A DNA stretch of 14,376 bases. Source: an uncultured Clostridia bacterium (GTDB lineage Bacteria; Bacillota; Clostridia; TANB77; CAG-508). The translations under genes were made by a program, and so were the position numbers. The DNA is taken from positions 1-14,376 of the forward strand of contig CANQKB010000032.1 of the NCBI GenBank assembly GCA_947624405.1, written 5' to 3'. Below, one piece after another: positions 6,004 to 13,117 of this stretch. A model generated the notes under the pieces. It made no database searches and was not told where the DNA came from. It saw only the letters and a list, made by a program, of their open reading frames with translations. Position 1 is the first letter of the stretch. Each line of letters opens with the position of its first letter.

Positions 6004-7443
6004 TTAGTATTGACGTCCCCAAATAACCATCGTATCAGCATGTTCTCCACAATAAACACACTTATCAGATAAGTGCTCCTGTTCATATGGAATACATCTT
6101 GAATGTGCATTTGTTCTTTCTTTAATTTTGTTCTCACATTCTTCTTTTCCACACCACATAGCTTTAATATATCCTTGATTTTTATTTATCTTTTCTTCGA
6201 ATTCATCCATGTTTGTTGCAATTTGTGTTTTTTCTTCTGTTCTTTTTTTGCATGCCTCAAACATACTTTTTTGAATATCATCTAATATTTCTTCAACTTC
6301 TTTTTCAATATTCTTTAATTCTACTTCCTTTTTTTCAAGAGTATCACGCCTTACAAGTATGCATTTCCCATTTTCTATATCTCTTGGTCCCATTTCAATT
6401 CTAAGTGGTATTCCTTTTAATTCACAATCATTGAATTTGAATCCTGGAGTTACTTGACTTCTGTCATCGACTTCCACTCTAAATTTATCTTTTAAAATAT
6501 CTTTTAGTTTATTTGCTTCTTCTAAAACCCCTTCTTTGTGCATAGCAATAGGAATAATCTTTACTTGAATAGGTGCAACTTTTGGTGGAAGCTTAAGTCC
6601 TCTTTCATCACCATGTGCCATTATTATTGCACCAATTAACCTTGTACTAATTCCCCATGATGTTTGATATGCATATTCTTCTTTACCATCTCTATTTTGA
6701 AATTTAATATTAAATGGTTTTGTAAAGTTTTGACCAAAATAGTGCGAAGTTCCTGCTTGCAAAGCTCTTCCGTCACGCATTAAAGTTTCTACTGTAAATG
6801 TTTCTACTGCACCTGCAAATTTTTCTTTTTCTGTTTTCCTTCCTTTTAATACTGGTATTGCAAGTAATTCTTCTACAATTTTTGCATATATTTCATGCAT
6901 TTTCAATGTTCTCTCCATTGCTTCTTCTGCAGTTTCATGAATTGTATGTCCTTCTTGCCATAGAAATTCACGAGAACGCAAAAATGGTCTGGTTTCTTTT
7001 TCCCATCTAAGTACATTACACCATTGATTGTATTCCATTGGTAAATCTCTCCATGATTTTAACCACTTAGAATATAATGCTCCAAACATTGTTTCTGATG
7101 TAGGTCTTATACATAATCTTTCTTCAAGTTCTTCTCCTCCTGCAACTGTTACAAATGCTACTTCTGGTGCAAATCCTTCAACATGGTCTTTTTCTTTTTG
7201 TAATAAACTTTCAGGTATAAGTAATGGGAAATATACGTTTTTTACTCCTGTTTCTTTAAATAACTTATCTGCATAATTTTGAATATTCTCCCAAATTGCA
7301 TATCCATATGGTTTTATTGCTATACATCCTTTTGTATCTGCATAATCTGCAAGTTCAGCTTTTAATACAATGTCTGTATACCATTGCGGAAAGTTCTCAT
7401 CTATATTTGCAATATCTTTTACAAAATTTTCTTTATCACTCAT
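6004..7443 (-). CDS. proS: Prolyl-tRNA synthetase, archaeal/eukaryote-like type
   Basis: Class II synthetase that charges tRNA-Pro. It has 479 residues, matching the short type without the large editing insertion of the bacterial form. Motif 2 is at about 146-163 (RWEKETRPFLRSREFLWQEG), motif 3 at about 263-286 (WGISTRLIGAIIMAHGDERG), followed by the anticodon-binding domain. The C-terminal zinc domain has Cys431, Cys436, Cys462 and Cys465 and ends VIWGRQY, as expected for this type. ATG 7443 follows AGGAAGGA by 13 bases. There is no room for a T-box leader, since the DUF4364 stop is 35 bases upstream. It carries no in-frame CGG; its one CGGA falls across GAC GGA and is read normally. Confidence 0.97.
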   Translation of the reverse strand: MSDKENFVKDIANIDENFPQWYTDIVLKAELADYADTKGCIAIKPYGYAIWENIQNYADKLFKETGVKNVYFPLLIPESLLQKEKDHVEGFAPEVAFVTVAGGEELEERLCIRPTSETMFGALYSKWLKSWRDLPMEYNQWCNVLRWEKETRPFLRSREFLWQEGHTIHETAEEAMERTLKMHEIYAKIVEELLAIPVLKGRKTEKEKFAGAVETFTVETLMRDGRALQAGTSHYFGQNFTKPFNIKFQNRDGKEEYAYQTSWGISTRLIGAIIMAHGDERGLKLPPKVAPIQVKIIPIAMHKEGVLEEANKLKDILKDKFRVEVDDRSQVTPGFKFNDCELKGIPLRIEMGPRDIENGKCILVRRDTLEKKEVELKNIEKEVEEILDDIQKSMFEACKKRTEEKTQIATNMDEFEEKINKNQGYIKAMWCGKEECENKIKERTNAHSRCIPYEQEHLSDKCVYCGEHADTMVIWGRQY

Positions 7444-7478
7444 TGTTATTCATCATTCCTTCCTCATATGAATTAAGT

Positions 7479-8061
7479 TTAGAAAAGAGTGGTTTGTTTT
7501 TCACTCTCTTCTTCCCTTTCTTCATTATTATTTGTATTAAGCAACTGTATTACTTTTGGATAAATCTCTCCTACATTCTCTTCCCAATTTTGAACTATTT
7601 TTATTGCTTGCTCTCTTGAACTTGCAAGAGTTTCTATTTGAAATATTTGCACATTATTTTCTATTATTTTGCATTTAACGATAAATTCTTTTTCACTTAA
7701 TGGAATAAACTCTGCTCTTACTGCTGATTCATTTTGTATATCACTTAATTCTCCCTTTACAGTTTTATCAACCTTCACTTTTATAATTCCGTGGCAACAT
7801 ATCTATTGTTAAATCTAAAGTACTTCTTCCCATTTTGGTTATTTCATAAACTTCTCCATCATCTTTTTCGTAACATACAATGTATTGATTATCTTGCAAA
7901 TCTATTAAAAATTGTTGAAAATAAAAATAATTCATGTCTTGGATAGATAAAACCAATCTATATAATGAGTCATTATTTATCGGCTTATCTATTACTGATA
8001 ATAAATATAATATTAAAACTTTGTTTTCTGCTAGTGTTTCGTTATCTGCTCCAAGTTTCAC
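7479..8061 (-). CDS. DUF4364-family protein, joined by a CGGA +1 shift
   Basis: A small protein with an N-terminal winged-helix-like domain (about residues 10-90: LILYLLSVIDKPINNDSLYRLV..., YEITKMGRSTLDLTIDMLP), common in Clostridia beside engB-type genes. GTG 8061 overlaps the engB stop by four bases (GTGA) and has GGAG 10 bases upstream. In the zero frame it ends soon after CCA CGG AAT. Reading CCA-(CGGA)-ATT as P-G-I joins it to the second ORF (IKVKVDKTVKGELSDIQNES... EFIVKCKIIENN...QAIKIVQNWEENVGEIYPKVI), giving 193 residues, about the family length, with a low-complexity tail. The alternative is two separate genes, but the second ORF has no ribosome binding site. The biochemical role is unknown; transcriptional regulation is a guess from the fold. 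Confidence 0.83.
7788..7791 (-). other. CGGA +1 recoding site in DUF4364 gene
   Basis: In-frame CCA CGG AAT. Four-base reading gives CCA-(CGGA)-ATT-ATA and enters the second ORF. This site was noticed because the codon is CGG, and the join then gave a family-length protein. The Gly position is less clearly conserved than at the other sites. Confidence 0.8.
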
Positions 8062-8648
8062 TGCTTTTCAACTCCAATTAAAATATTTTTCCATACACTA
8101 TCTGAATATATTTTTCTTTCAGCAGAGAATGGAAGTACTATTTCTTTATCACTCAAATTTAAACTTTGCCTTATTTCTTGTACTGCTTCATCAACTTTTG
8201 TTATAGCTATTTTATCTGCTTTATTTGCAATTATTAGATACGGTCGTTTTGTACTCCTTATGTAATCGTACATTAATTTATCATTTTCGTTTGGTTTATG
8301 CCTTATATCCAACAAAAGCAAGATTTTAGCTATATTTTCTCTCGAAAATAAATATTCTTCTATAAATTTTCCAACTTTCTCTTGCTCTTGTTTAGACATT
8401 TTGCTATAACCATATCCAGGTAAATCTACAAAGTAAAACTTTTCATCAATATTGTAAAAGTTTATTTGTCTTGTCTTTCCTGGTTCACTACTTGTTCTTG
8501 CTAAACTTTTTCTATTTATTAAGGTGTTTATAAATGACGATTTTCCAACATTAGATTTACCTGCAAGAACTATTTCTGGTATGCCTTTGCTTGGATATTG
8601 CTTTTTACTTACAGCTGATATTTCAAATTTGGGATTTTTAACTATCAT
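8058..8648 (-). CDS. engB: Ribosome-biogenesis GTPase YsxC/EngB
   Basis: Essential GTPase that acts late in large ribosomal subunit assembly in low-GC Gram-positives. It has 196 residues, the normal length. G1 GKSNVGKS is at 30-37, the switch I region has SSEPGKTRQINFYN, G3 is DLPGYGYSK, G4 is NKAD, and G5 is near LPFSAE. ATG follows AGAGGTG by six bases. A promoter lies at 8700-8728 and the leader contains a long inverted repeat. Its stop overlaps the GTG of the DUF4364 gene, so the two are translationally coupled and head the run to dprA. Confidence 0.97.
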   Translation of the reverse strand: MIVKNPKFEISAVSKKQYPSKGIPEIVLAGKSNVGKSSFINTLINRKSLARTSSEPGKTRQINFYNIDEKFYFVDLPGYGYSKMSKQEQEKVGKFIEEYLFSRENIAKILLLLDIRHKPNENDKLMYDYIRSTKRPYLIIANKADKIAITKVDEAVQEIRQSLNLSDKEIVLPFSAERKIYSDSVWKNILIGVEKQ

Positions 8649-8670
8649 TTATTTCACCTCTTTTCTTATT

Positions 8671-8723
8671 GTATAGGAAAAATCATCTTTTATCTTGACC
8701 TTATATAAGATTTTTCCGTATAC
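8671..8723 (-). promoter_or_regulatory. Long inverted repeat in the engB promoter/leader
   Basis: GTATAGGAAAAATC (8671-8684) pairs with GATTTTTCCGTATAC (8709-8723), 14 pairs with one bulged base, across a 24-base loop. It spans the predicted -10 and the 5' leader of engB, ending 22 bases before the ATG. It could be an operator or an RNA hairpin; no known riboswitch is recognised. Confidence 0.5.
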
Positions 8724-8728
8724 AACAA
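8700..8728 (-). promoter_or_regulatory. Putative promoter of the engB operon
   Basis: On the minus strand TTGTTG (8728-8723), 17 bases, then TATAAG (8705-8700), about 51 bases before the engB ATG. It is the only good match between serS and engB. Confidence 0.45.
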
Positions 8729-8811
8729 GGTTAATTTACCTTGATTCGTGCAATAATTGCGAAGCAATTTTGCACATGTGGGCATCGAAATCTTTGATTT
8801 CGTTAATGCCC
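8726..8811. terminator. Three tandem hairpins after serS
   Basis: Hairpin A is GGGCAT...ATGCCC with inner GAAATC/GATTTC (8780-8811), hairpin B is GTGCAA..GC/GC..TTGCAC with loop GAA (8748-8775), and hairpin C is CAAGGT/ACCTTG (8726-8743). A begins seven bases past the serS stop and probably ends the serS transcript, although no T tract follows. A and B have small bulges. They resemble a repetitive element or a compound terminator. Confidence 0.5.
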
Positions 8812-8818
8812 AATTTTC

Positions 8819-10105
8819 TTATTTTTCTAATTTTTCTAGTCCACCCATGTATGGTCTAAGAACTTCTGGAATATTTACACTTCCATCTTTATTATAGTTA
8901 TTTTCTAAAAATGCTATAAGCATTCTTGGTGGTGCAATTACAGTATTATTTAATGTGTGTGCATAATATGTTTGCTTTTCTCCTTTTTTTCTAATTTTTA
9001 TACCAAGCCTTCTACTTTGTGCATCAGTAAGATTAGAACAACTTCCAACTTCAAAATATTTTTGCTGTCTTGGACTCCATGCTTCTACATCTACACTCTT
9101 TGATTTTAAATCAGCTAAATCTCCTGAGCAACATTCAAGTGTACGAACTGGTATATCCAAGCTTCTAAATAATTCTACTGTGTATGACCACATTTTATCA
9201 TACCATTTATAGCTATCTTCTGGCTCACATACTACTATCATTTCTTGTTTTTCAAATTGATGTATTCTATATACTCCTCTTTCTTCTATTCCATGAGAAC
9301 CTTTTTCTTTTCTAAAACATGGTGAATATGATGTCATTGTATATGGCAATTTTTCACTATCTAATATTTTTCCTTTGAATTTTCCTATCATAGAATGTTC
9401 ACTTGTACCTATTAAATATAAGTCTTCTCCTTCTATTTTGTACATCATTGCATCCATTTCTTCAAAGCTCATTACACCTGTTACTACATCACTTCTTATC
9501 ATATATGGAGGTATGCAATATGTAAATCCTTTATTTATCATAAAATCTCTTGCATAACTTAAAAGTGCTGAATGTAGCCTTGCAATATTACCTGTAAGAT
9601 AATAAAATCCATTCCCTGAAACATCTCTTGCAGAATCTAAATCTATTCCATCAAAACTTTCCATTATCTCTGTATGATATGGTATTTCATATTCTGGAAC
9701 TACTGGATCTCCATATTTTTGTACTTCAACATTTTCACTATCATCTTTTCCTATTGGTACTGATTCATGCATTATGTTTGGAATTTTCATCATGATTTGT
9801 GTTATTTCTGTTTTATATTCTTCTTCTTTTTTCTCTATTTCAATTAATTCTTCATTAATTTGCTTTACTTCAATTTTAATTTTTTCTGCTTCTTCTTTTT
9901 GCCCATTACGCATAAGTCCACCTATTTGGTCACTTAATGAATTTCTTTTTGCTCTTAGGTTGTCCCCCTGCAATGTTGTTTCTCTTGATTTTTTATCTAA
10001 TTCTATTACTTTATCTACCAATTCTAGTTTGTGGTTTTGAAATTTCTTTCTTATGTTTTCTTTTACTAATTCTGGATTTTCTCTGATTAATTTTATATCT
10101 ATCAT
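8819..10105 (-). CDS. serS: Seryl-tRNA synthetase with archaeal/eukaryote-like motif 2
   Basis: Class II synthetase that charges tRNA-Ser (and tRNA-Sec where present). ATG 10105 is used because AAGGGG ends nine bases upstream; the in-frame TTG at 10114 touches that site. The 428-residue protein has the N-terminal coiled-coil arm (about 30-102) that grips the long variable arm. The core has SGNGFYYLTGN, motif 2 as FRKEKGSHGIEERGVYRIHQFEKQE, and the C-terminal TLNNTVIAPPRMLIAFLEN. Bacterial enzymes usually have FRSEAGSAG and GLAVGRTLVA at these two places, so this is a divergent type. The CCSGDLADLKS segment is also typical of the core. A promoter lies at 10138-10166 with a leader of about 25 bases, too short for a T-box. 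Confidence 0.95.
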   Translation of the reverse strand: MIDIKLIRENPELVKENIRKKFQNHKLELVDKVIELDKKSRETTLQGDNLRAKRNSLSDQIGGLMRNGQKEEAEKIKIEVKQINEELIEIEKKEEEYKTEITQIMMKIPNIMHESVPIGKDDSENVEVQKYGDPVVPEYEIPYHTEIMESFDGIDLDSARDVSGNGFYYLTGNIARLHSALLSYARDFMINKGFTYCIPPYMIRSDVVTGVMSFEEMDAMMYKIEGEDLYLIGTSEHSMIGKFKGKILDSEKLPYTMTSYSPCFRKEKGSHGIEERGVYRIHQFEKQEMIVVCEPEDSYKWYDKMWSYTVELFRSLDIPVRTLECCSGDLADLKSKSVDVEAWSPRQQKYFEVGSCSNLTDAQSRRLGIKIRKKGEKQTYYAHTLNNTVIAPPRMLIAFLENNYNKDGSVNIPEVLRPYMGGLEKLEK

Positions 10106-10137
10106 TGCTTTCAACCCCTTCTTTGAATTATGCTATA

Positions 10138-10166
10138 AGTTTACCATGTTTTGTACAATTTTGCAA
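10138..10166 (-). promoter_or_regulatory. Promoter of serS
   Basis: On the minus strand TTGCAA (10166-10161), 17 bases, then TAAACT (10143-10138), 33 bases before the serS ATG. The short leader rules out a T-box. Confidence 0.65.
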
Positions 10167-10178
10167 GGGGATTATTGA

Positions 10179-10205
10179 TTTTTAAAACATTTTATCAGGT
10201 AGCTT
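10179..10205. repeat. Remnant right end of the MITE-like element
   Basis: TTTTTAAAACATTTTATCAG (10179-10198) continues as GTAGCTT and matches 10363-10390 with few differences. It abuts the left end of the full copy at 10206, which suggests one copy inserted next to, or into, an older one. Confidence 0.55.
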
Positions 10206-10416
10206 GTTACAATTCACACCCTAATTAGCTAAGCGTGGAGGAATGTTTTAAAAATCGAAGTGAGTTCGACCTACTCGTTTACTTGCTTATATTGTTTCAA
10301 ATTCGTATCTATATTTTAGCAATCCAATTTATCTTAAACGCCTTGGAGAACGCAACGACGCATTTTTAAAATCATTTCCTCAGGTAGCTTAGCGCAAATC
10401 AAATGTGATCTGTAAC
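10206..10416. repeat. MITE-like element with about 50-bp imperfect terminal inverted repeats, copy 2
   Basis: The left end GTTACAATTCACA... with AGCTAAGCGTGGAGGAATG and TTTTAAAAAT is mirrored at the right end, which in reverse reads GTTACAGATCACA..., GCTAAGCTACCTGAGG and AAATGATTTTAAAAATGCG. The element is about 211 bp with no ORF. It fills the gene-free stretch between ecfT and serS (10115-10449), together with the serS promoter. A partner copy lies inverted at 14260. A short TSD is not clear. Confidence 0.7.
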
Positions 10417-10449
10417 CTTATATTTATTTAAAATTTCTCCATATACAAA

Positions 10450-11026
10450 TCATTCACTATATCCTTTTGAAATCATACTTTGTTCAATTTCTGCAGTTTT
10501 CTTTATACATGAAATTACAAGTGGTAATAATATATAATTTGGATTTTTTATAATATTAATAAAATTCATTTCAAATCCTTTTGAACTTAAGGAATATTTT
10601 AAATTTTGAATTTCTTTTTGTATAATTGGCATAAAGGCAAGACTAATACTTATCATTATTCCGTATCTCTTTAGTATTCACTTTGAAAACTTTAAGTGGC
10701 GTTAAAACTTTTTCAATAGTATATCCTAAGCTTCTTGGTGTTTGCTTTTGTGAAAAAATATAAGTAATATTGCAAACCAAAATTAATCTTAATGCAATAA
10801 GCATGCTAAGTTCTATTCCTCCATAAATTAAATTAAAAATTGCCGTAAAAAGTATAAAAGGCATTAGCTTTAAACAAAACATAATAGCTTTTTTTATGTT
10901 GATTTTCAATAATATCATTAATAAAATATTGATAATCAAAATTACTCCAAGTAATATTGGAGTTTTTATAAAAAATATAAAACTTGCATACACTAGAAAA
11001 CTTATAAAACACAAAACTTTTAGCAT
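10450..11026 (-). CDS. ecfT: ECF transporter transmembrane coupling protein EcfT, requires a CGGA +1 shift
   Basis: Membrane subunit that connects the ATPase to substrate-binding S components. ATG 11026 shares one base with the ecfA stop (TAATG). The first 121 residues hold about four hydrophobic segments. The zero frame stops 10657-10655, soon after ATA CGG AAT. Reading ATA-(CGGA)-ATA gives EIGIMISISLAFMPI, the family sequence before the coupling helices, and the protein ends at 191 residues. The two coupling motifs usually written A-R-G appear as S148-K149-G150 and S186-K187-G188; both lie after the shift. It is shorter than the usual roughly 265 residues and lacks the last membrane segment. 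It would couple to FolT and EcfA. Confidence 0.87.
10660..10663 (-). other. CGGA +1 recoding site in ecfT
   Basis: In-frame GAG ATA CGG AAT AAT, with TAG three codons later. Four-base reading gives ATA-(CGGA)-ATA-ATG and continues as IMISISLAFMPIIQKE to the family C-terminus. Confidence 0.9.
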
Positions 11027-11770
11027 TATTCATTTACCTCAATCATACTTTTAAAATATCTTGGAACTGCTATTCCATTTTCTTTCAAAAATTCAATATT
11101 CTCTAAAATTTCTTTAGTAAAAAATTCCTTTGTAACTTTGCCTTTTTCAAGAACAATTACTCTATCTGCAATGAGTACTTCTTCAATTATATTAGTCACA
11201 TATACTATAGTAAAGCCTTTTTCTTTTAATTGTTTTACAATTTTACGTATATCTTCTTTTCCTTGTGGATCTAGCATTGCTGTTGGTTCATCAAGCACAA
11301 TTATCTTTGTTCCAATACTTAAAACTCCTGCAATAGTTATTCTTTGTTTTTGACCTAATGACAAATCAAATGCTTCACAATTTATATATTTTTCCATTCC
11401 AACTTCTTTTAAAGCTTTTTCTATTCTTTCTTCTTTATTATCTAATTCTAAATTGTCTAAAGCAAAGATTATGTCATCATGTACATTGTTAAAAATTATT
11501 TGTGTATCTGGATTTTGAAAAACTATTCCTATTGTTCTTCTTAATGTTTTAAATTCTGCCTTATTTTCTGTATCTATATCATTTACCAAAACCACTCCAG
11601 ATGTAGGTTTTGTAATACCTGCAATTATCCTTGCTAGCGTTGATTTTCCGCGAGCCATTTTTTCCAATTATACACACAGTTTCTCCATCATTAATTTTTA
11701 TACTTATGTTATTAAGTACATTTTCCTGACTATTTTTGTATTTATATGTTACGTTTTCAATTTTTATCAT
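11026..11770 (-). CDS. ecfA: ECF transporter ATP-binding protein EcfA, requires a CGGA +1 shift within Walker A
   Basis: ABC ATPase powering the ECF vitamin transporter. ATG 11770 follows GGGAAAGG. In the zero frame the Walker A loop is broken: IIGKNGS then CGG. Reading TCG-(CGGA)-AAA gives G-K-N-G-S-G-K-S-T, with Gly41 in the invariant GKS/T. The protein is 247 residues. The remaining motifs are all present: Q-loop VFQNPDTQIIF, signature LSLGQKQR (family LSGGQ), Walker B IIVLDEPTAMLDPQG, and a late switch region IVYVTN where His is usual. It lies 21 bases after folC and one base into ecfT. Only one A subunit is seen here; most ECF systems use an A/A' pair, so another may lie elsewhere or a homodimer may form. 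Without the shift no functional ATPase is possible. Confidence 0.92.
11647..11650 (-). other. CGGA +1 recoding site in the ecfA Walker A motif
   Basis: In-frame GGC TCG CGG AAA ATC. Four-base reading gives G-S-(CGGA=G)-K-S-T. Gly at this place is required for nucleotide binding across P-loop ATPases, so it is the strongest single site. Confidence 0.96.
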
Positions 11771-11791
11771 GTTAAATATTTACCTTTCCCA

Positions 11792-13048
11792 TTATTTCAA
11801 TGTTTTTATAACATCATCATATATATAAAAACTTCCAACAACCATGATTACTTTGTTTTTGTATTCTTTTGCCTTTTTTATTGCTTCTTTTAAATCACAC
11901 ATATATGCCTCTTTTAAATATTTTTTTGCTTCGTTATATAACTCTTCTTTTGAAACATATCTATTTGCATCATTTCCACTTGTAAAAATGAATATACTAT
12001 TTTTTTCTTCTGCAAGCAATTTTATAACTGTTTTGTAATCTTTAGATTTTAAAATAGATACAATATAAATCTTTTCGTCTTTTTCATAATATTGATTAAC
12101 CATTTTTCTAAGATTTTTAATTGCATTTTCATTATGTCCACCATCATAAATAATCGTAGGATTTTCTCCTAATTTTTCAAATCTTGCTTTGTGAACTACC
12201 GTACTTAATCCTTCTTGTATGGCTTTTTCTGATATATCGTACCCTTTTTTTCTTAATATATCAATACATTCAAGTACTAATGCAGCATTATATGTCTGGC
12301 ATTTTCCCTTTAAATTTATCTTAATATCCTTATGGTTTTTGTAATCCATTTTTTGAAAATCAGCATCATATGAATAATTTTTGATTTTACTTAAATCAGC
12401 TAAATGTAATGTATTATTATTCTCCTTACATGTTTTTTCAACTATATTTGTCGATTTTTTTTGAAAATACATTACAGTATCGGCATTCTTTTTGATTATT
12501 CCTGCCTTTTTTTCTGTGATTTTCTCTATTGTATCTCCCAAAATATCCATGTGATCAAACCCAATATCTGTGATTACTGATATCATTCCATCAGCTATAT
12601 TAGTACAATCATCTATTCCACCTAAGCCTGTTTCTAATACAACAAAATCGCACTTTTTTTCTGCAAAATATATTAAAGCAAGTGTTGTTACAACTTCGAA
12701 TTCCTTTACTTTTGTTTCATGTGTACTATTGTATATCTCTACCTTTGGAGCAATTTTTTCTAACAAATTAGATATTTCTTCATCTGTTATTTCTCTGTTA
12801 TTTACACTTATTCTTTCATTATACTTAATTAAATGTGGTGAAATGTATTTTCCTGTTGTATATCCTGATTTTACCAATATGTTATTAATCATTTCACAAA
12901 CACTGCCTTTACCATTTGTACCTGCTATATGTATAAATTTTATCTTTTTGTGAGGATTATCAAATTCAGTCATAAAATATTTCATTGCATCTAATGTTGG
13001 ATTTTTGGTCACTACTGCAAATTTTGATAAATATTCTTCTATATCCAT
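11792..13048 (-). CDS. folC: Folylpolyglutamate synthase / dihydrofolate synthase family
   Basis: Mur-ligase-like enzyme that adds glutamate to folates, trapping them in the cell (and may also make dihydrofolate). It has 418 residues, a normal length. The P-loop GTNGKGS is at 43-49; KYISPHLIKYNERISVN follows, then ETGLGGIDDCTN (the usual GGRLDATN, here altered), FDHMDILGDTIEKITEKKAGIIK with the conserved Lys, and IYDGGHNENA (usual DGAHN). GGAAAGGA precedes the ATG by 12 bases. It sits between the folT-like gene (69 bases upstream) and ecfA, so uptake and glutamylation are encoded together. It contains no in-frame CGG. Confidence 0.94.
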   Translation of the reverse strand: MDIEEYLSKFAVVTKNPTLDAMKYFMTEFDNPHKKIKFIHIAGTNGKGSVCEMINNILVKSGYTTGKYISPHLIKYNERISVNNREITDEEISNLLEKIAPKVEIYNSTHETKVKEFEVVTTLALIYFAEKKCDFVVLETGLGGIDDCTNIADGMISVITDIGFDHMDILGDTIEKITEKKAGIIKKNADTVMYFQKKSTNIVEKTCKENNNTLHLADLSKIKNYSYDADFQKMDYKNHKDIKINLKGKCQTYNAALVLECIDILRKKGYDISEKAIQEGLSTVVHKARFEKLGENPTIIYDGGHNENAIKNLRKMVNQYYEKDEKIYIVSILKSKDYKTVIKLLAEEKNSIFIFTSGNDANRYVSKEELYNEAKKYLKEAYMCDLKEAIKKAKEYKNKVIMVVGSFYIYDDVIKTLK

Positions 13049-13117
13049 TTTTTATATCATTCCTTTCCAAAGTGCAAATTGCTTCCAAATCTACATACCT
13101 AATTTTCAAACTCAAGC

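Noticed and set aside
6103..7276. Several plus-strand Phe/Leu/Ser-rich ORFs opposite proS
   Set aside because: They are antisense shadows of an AT-rich minus-strand gene, lack ribosome binding sites, and have the expected low-complexity composition.
8649..10205. T-box riboswitches for serS or proS
   Set aside because: The serS leader is about 25 bases, and proS starts 35 bases after the previous gene. No specifier loop or T-box sequence is visible.
10833..11033. Small ORF overlapping ecfT in another frame
   Set aside because: A shadow of the hydrophobic ecfT coding sequence, with no own ribosome binding site or recognisable motif.
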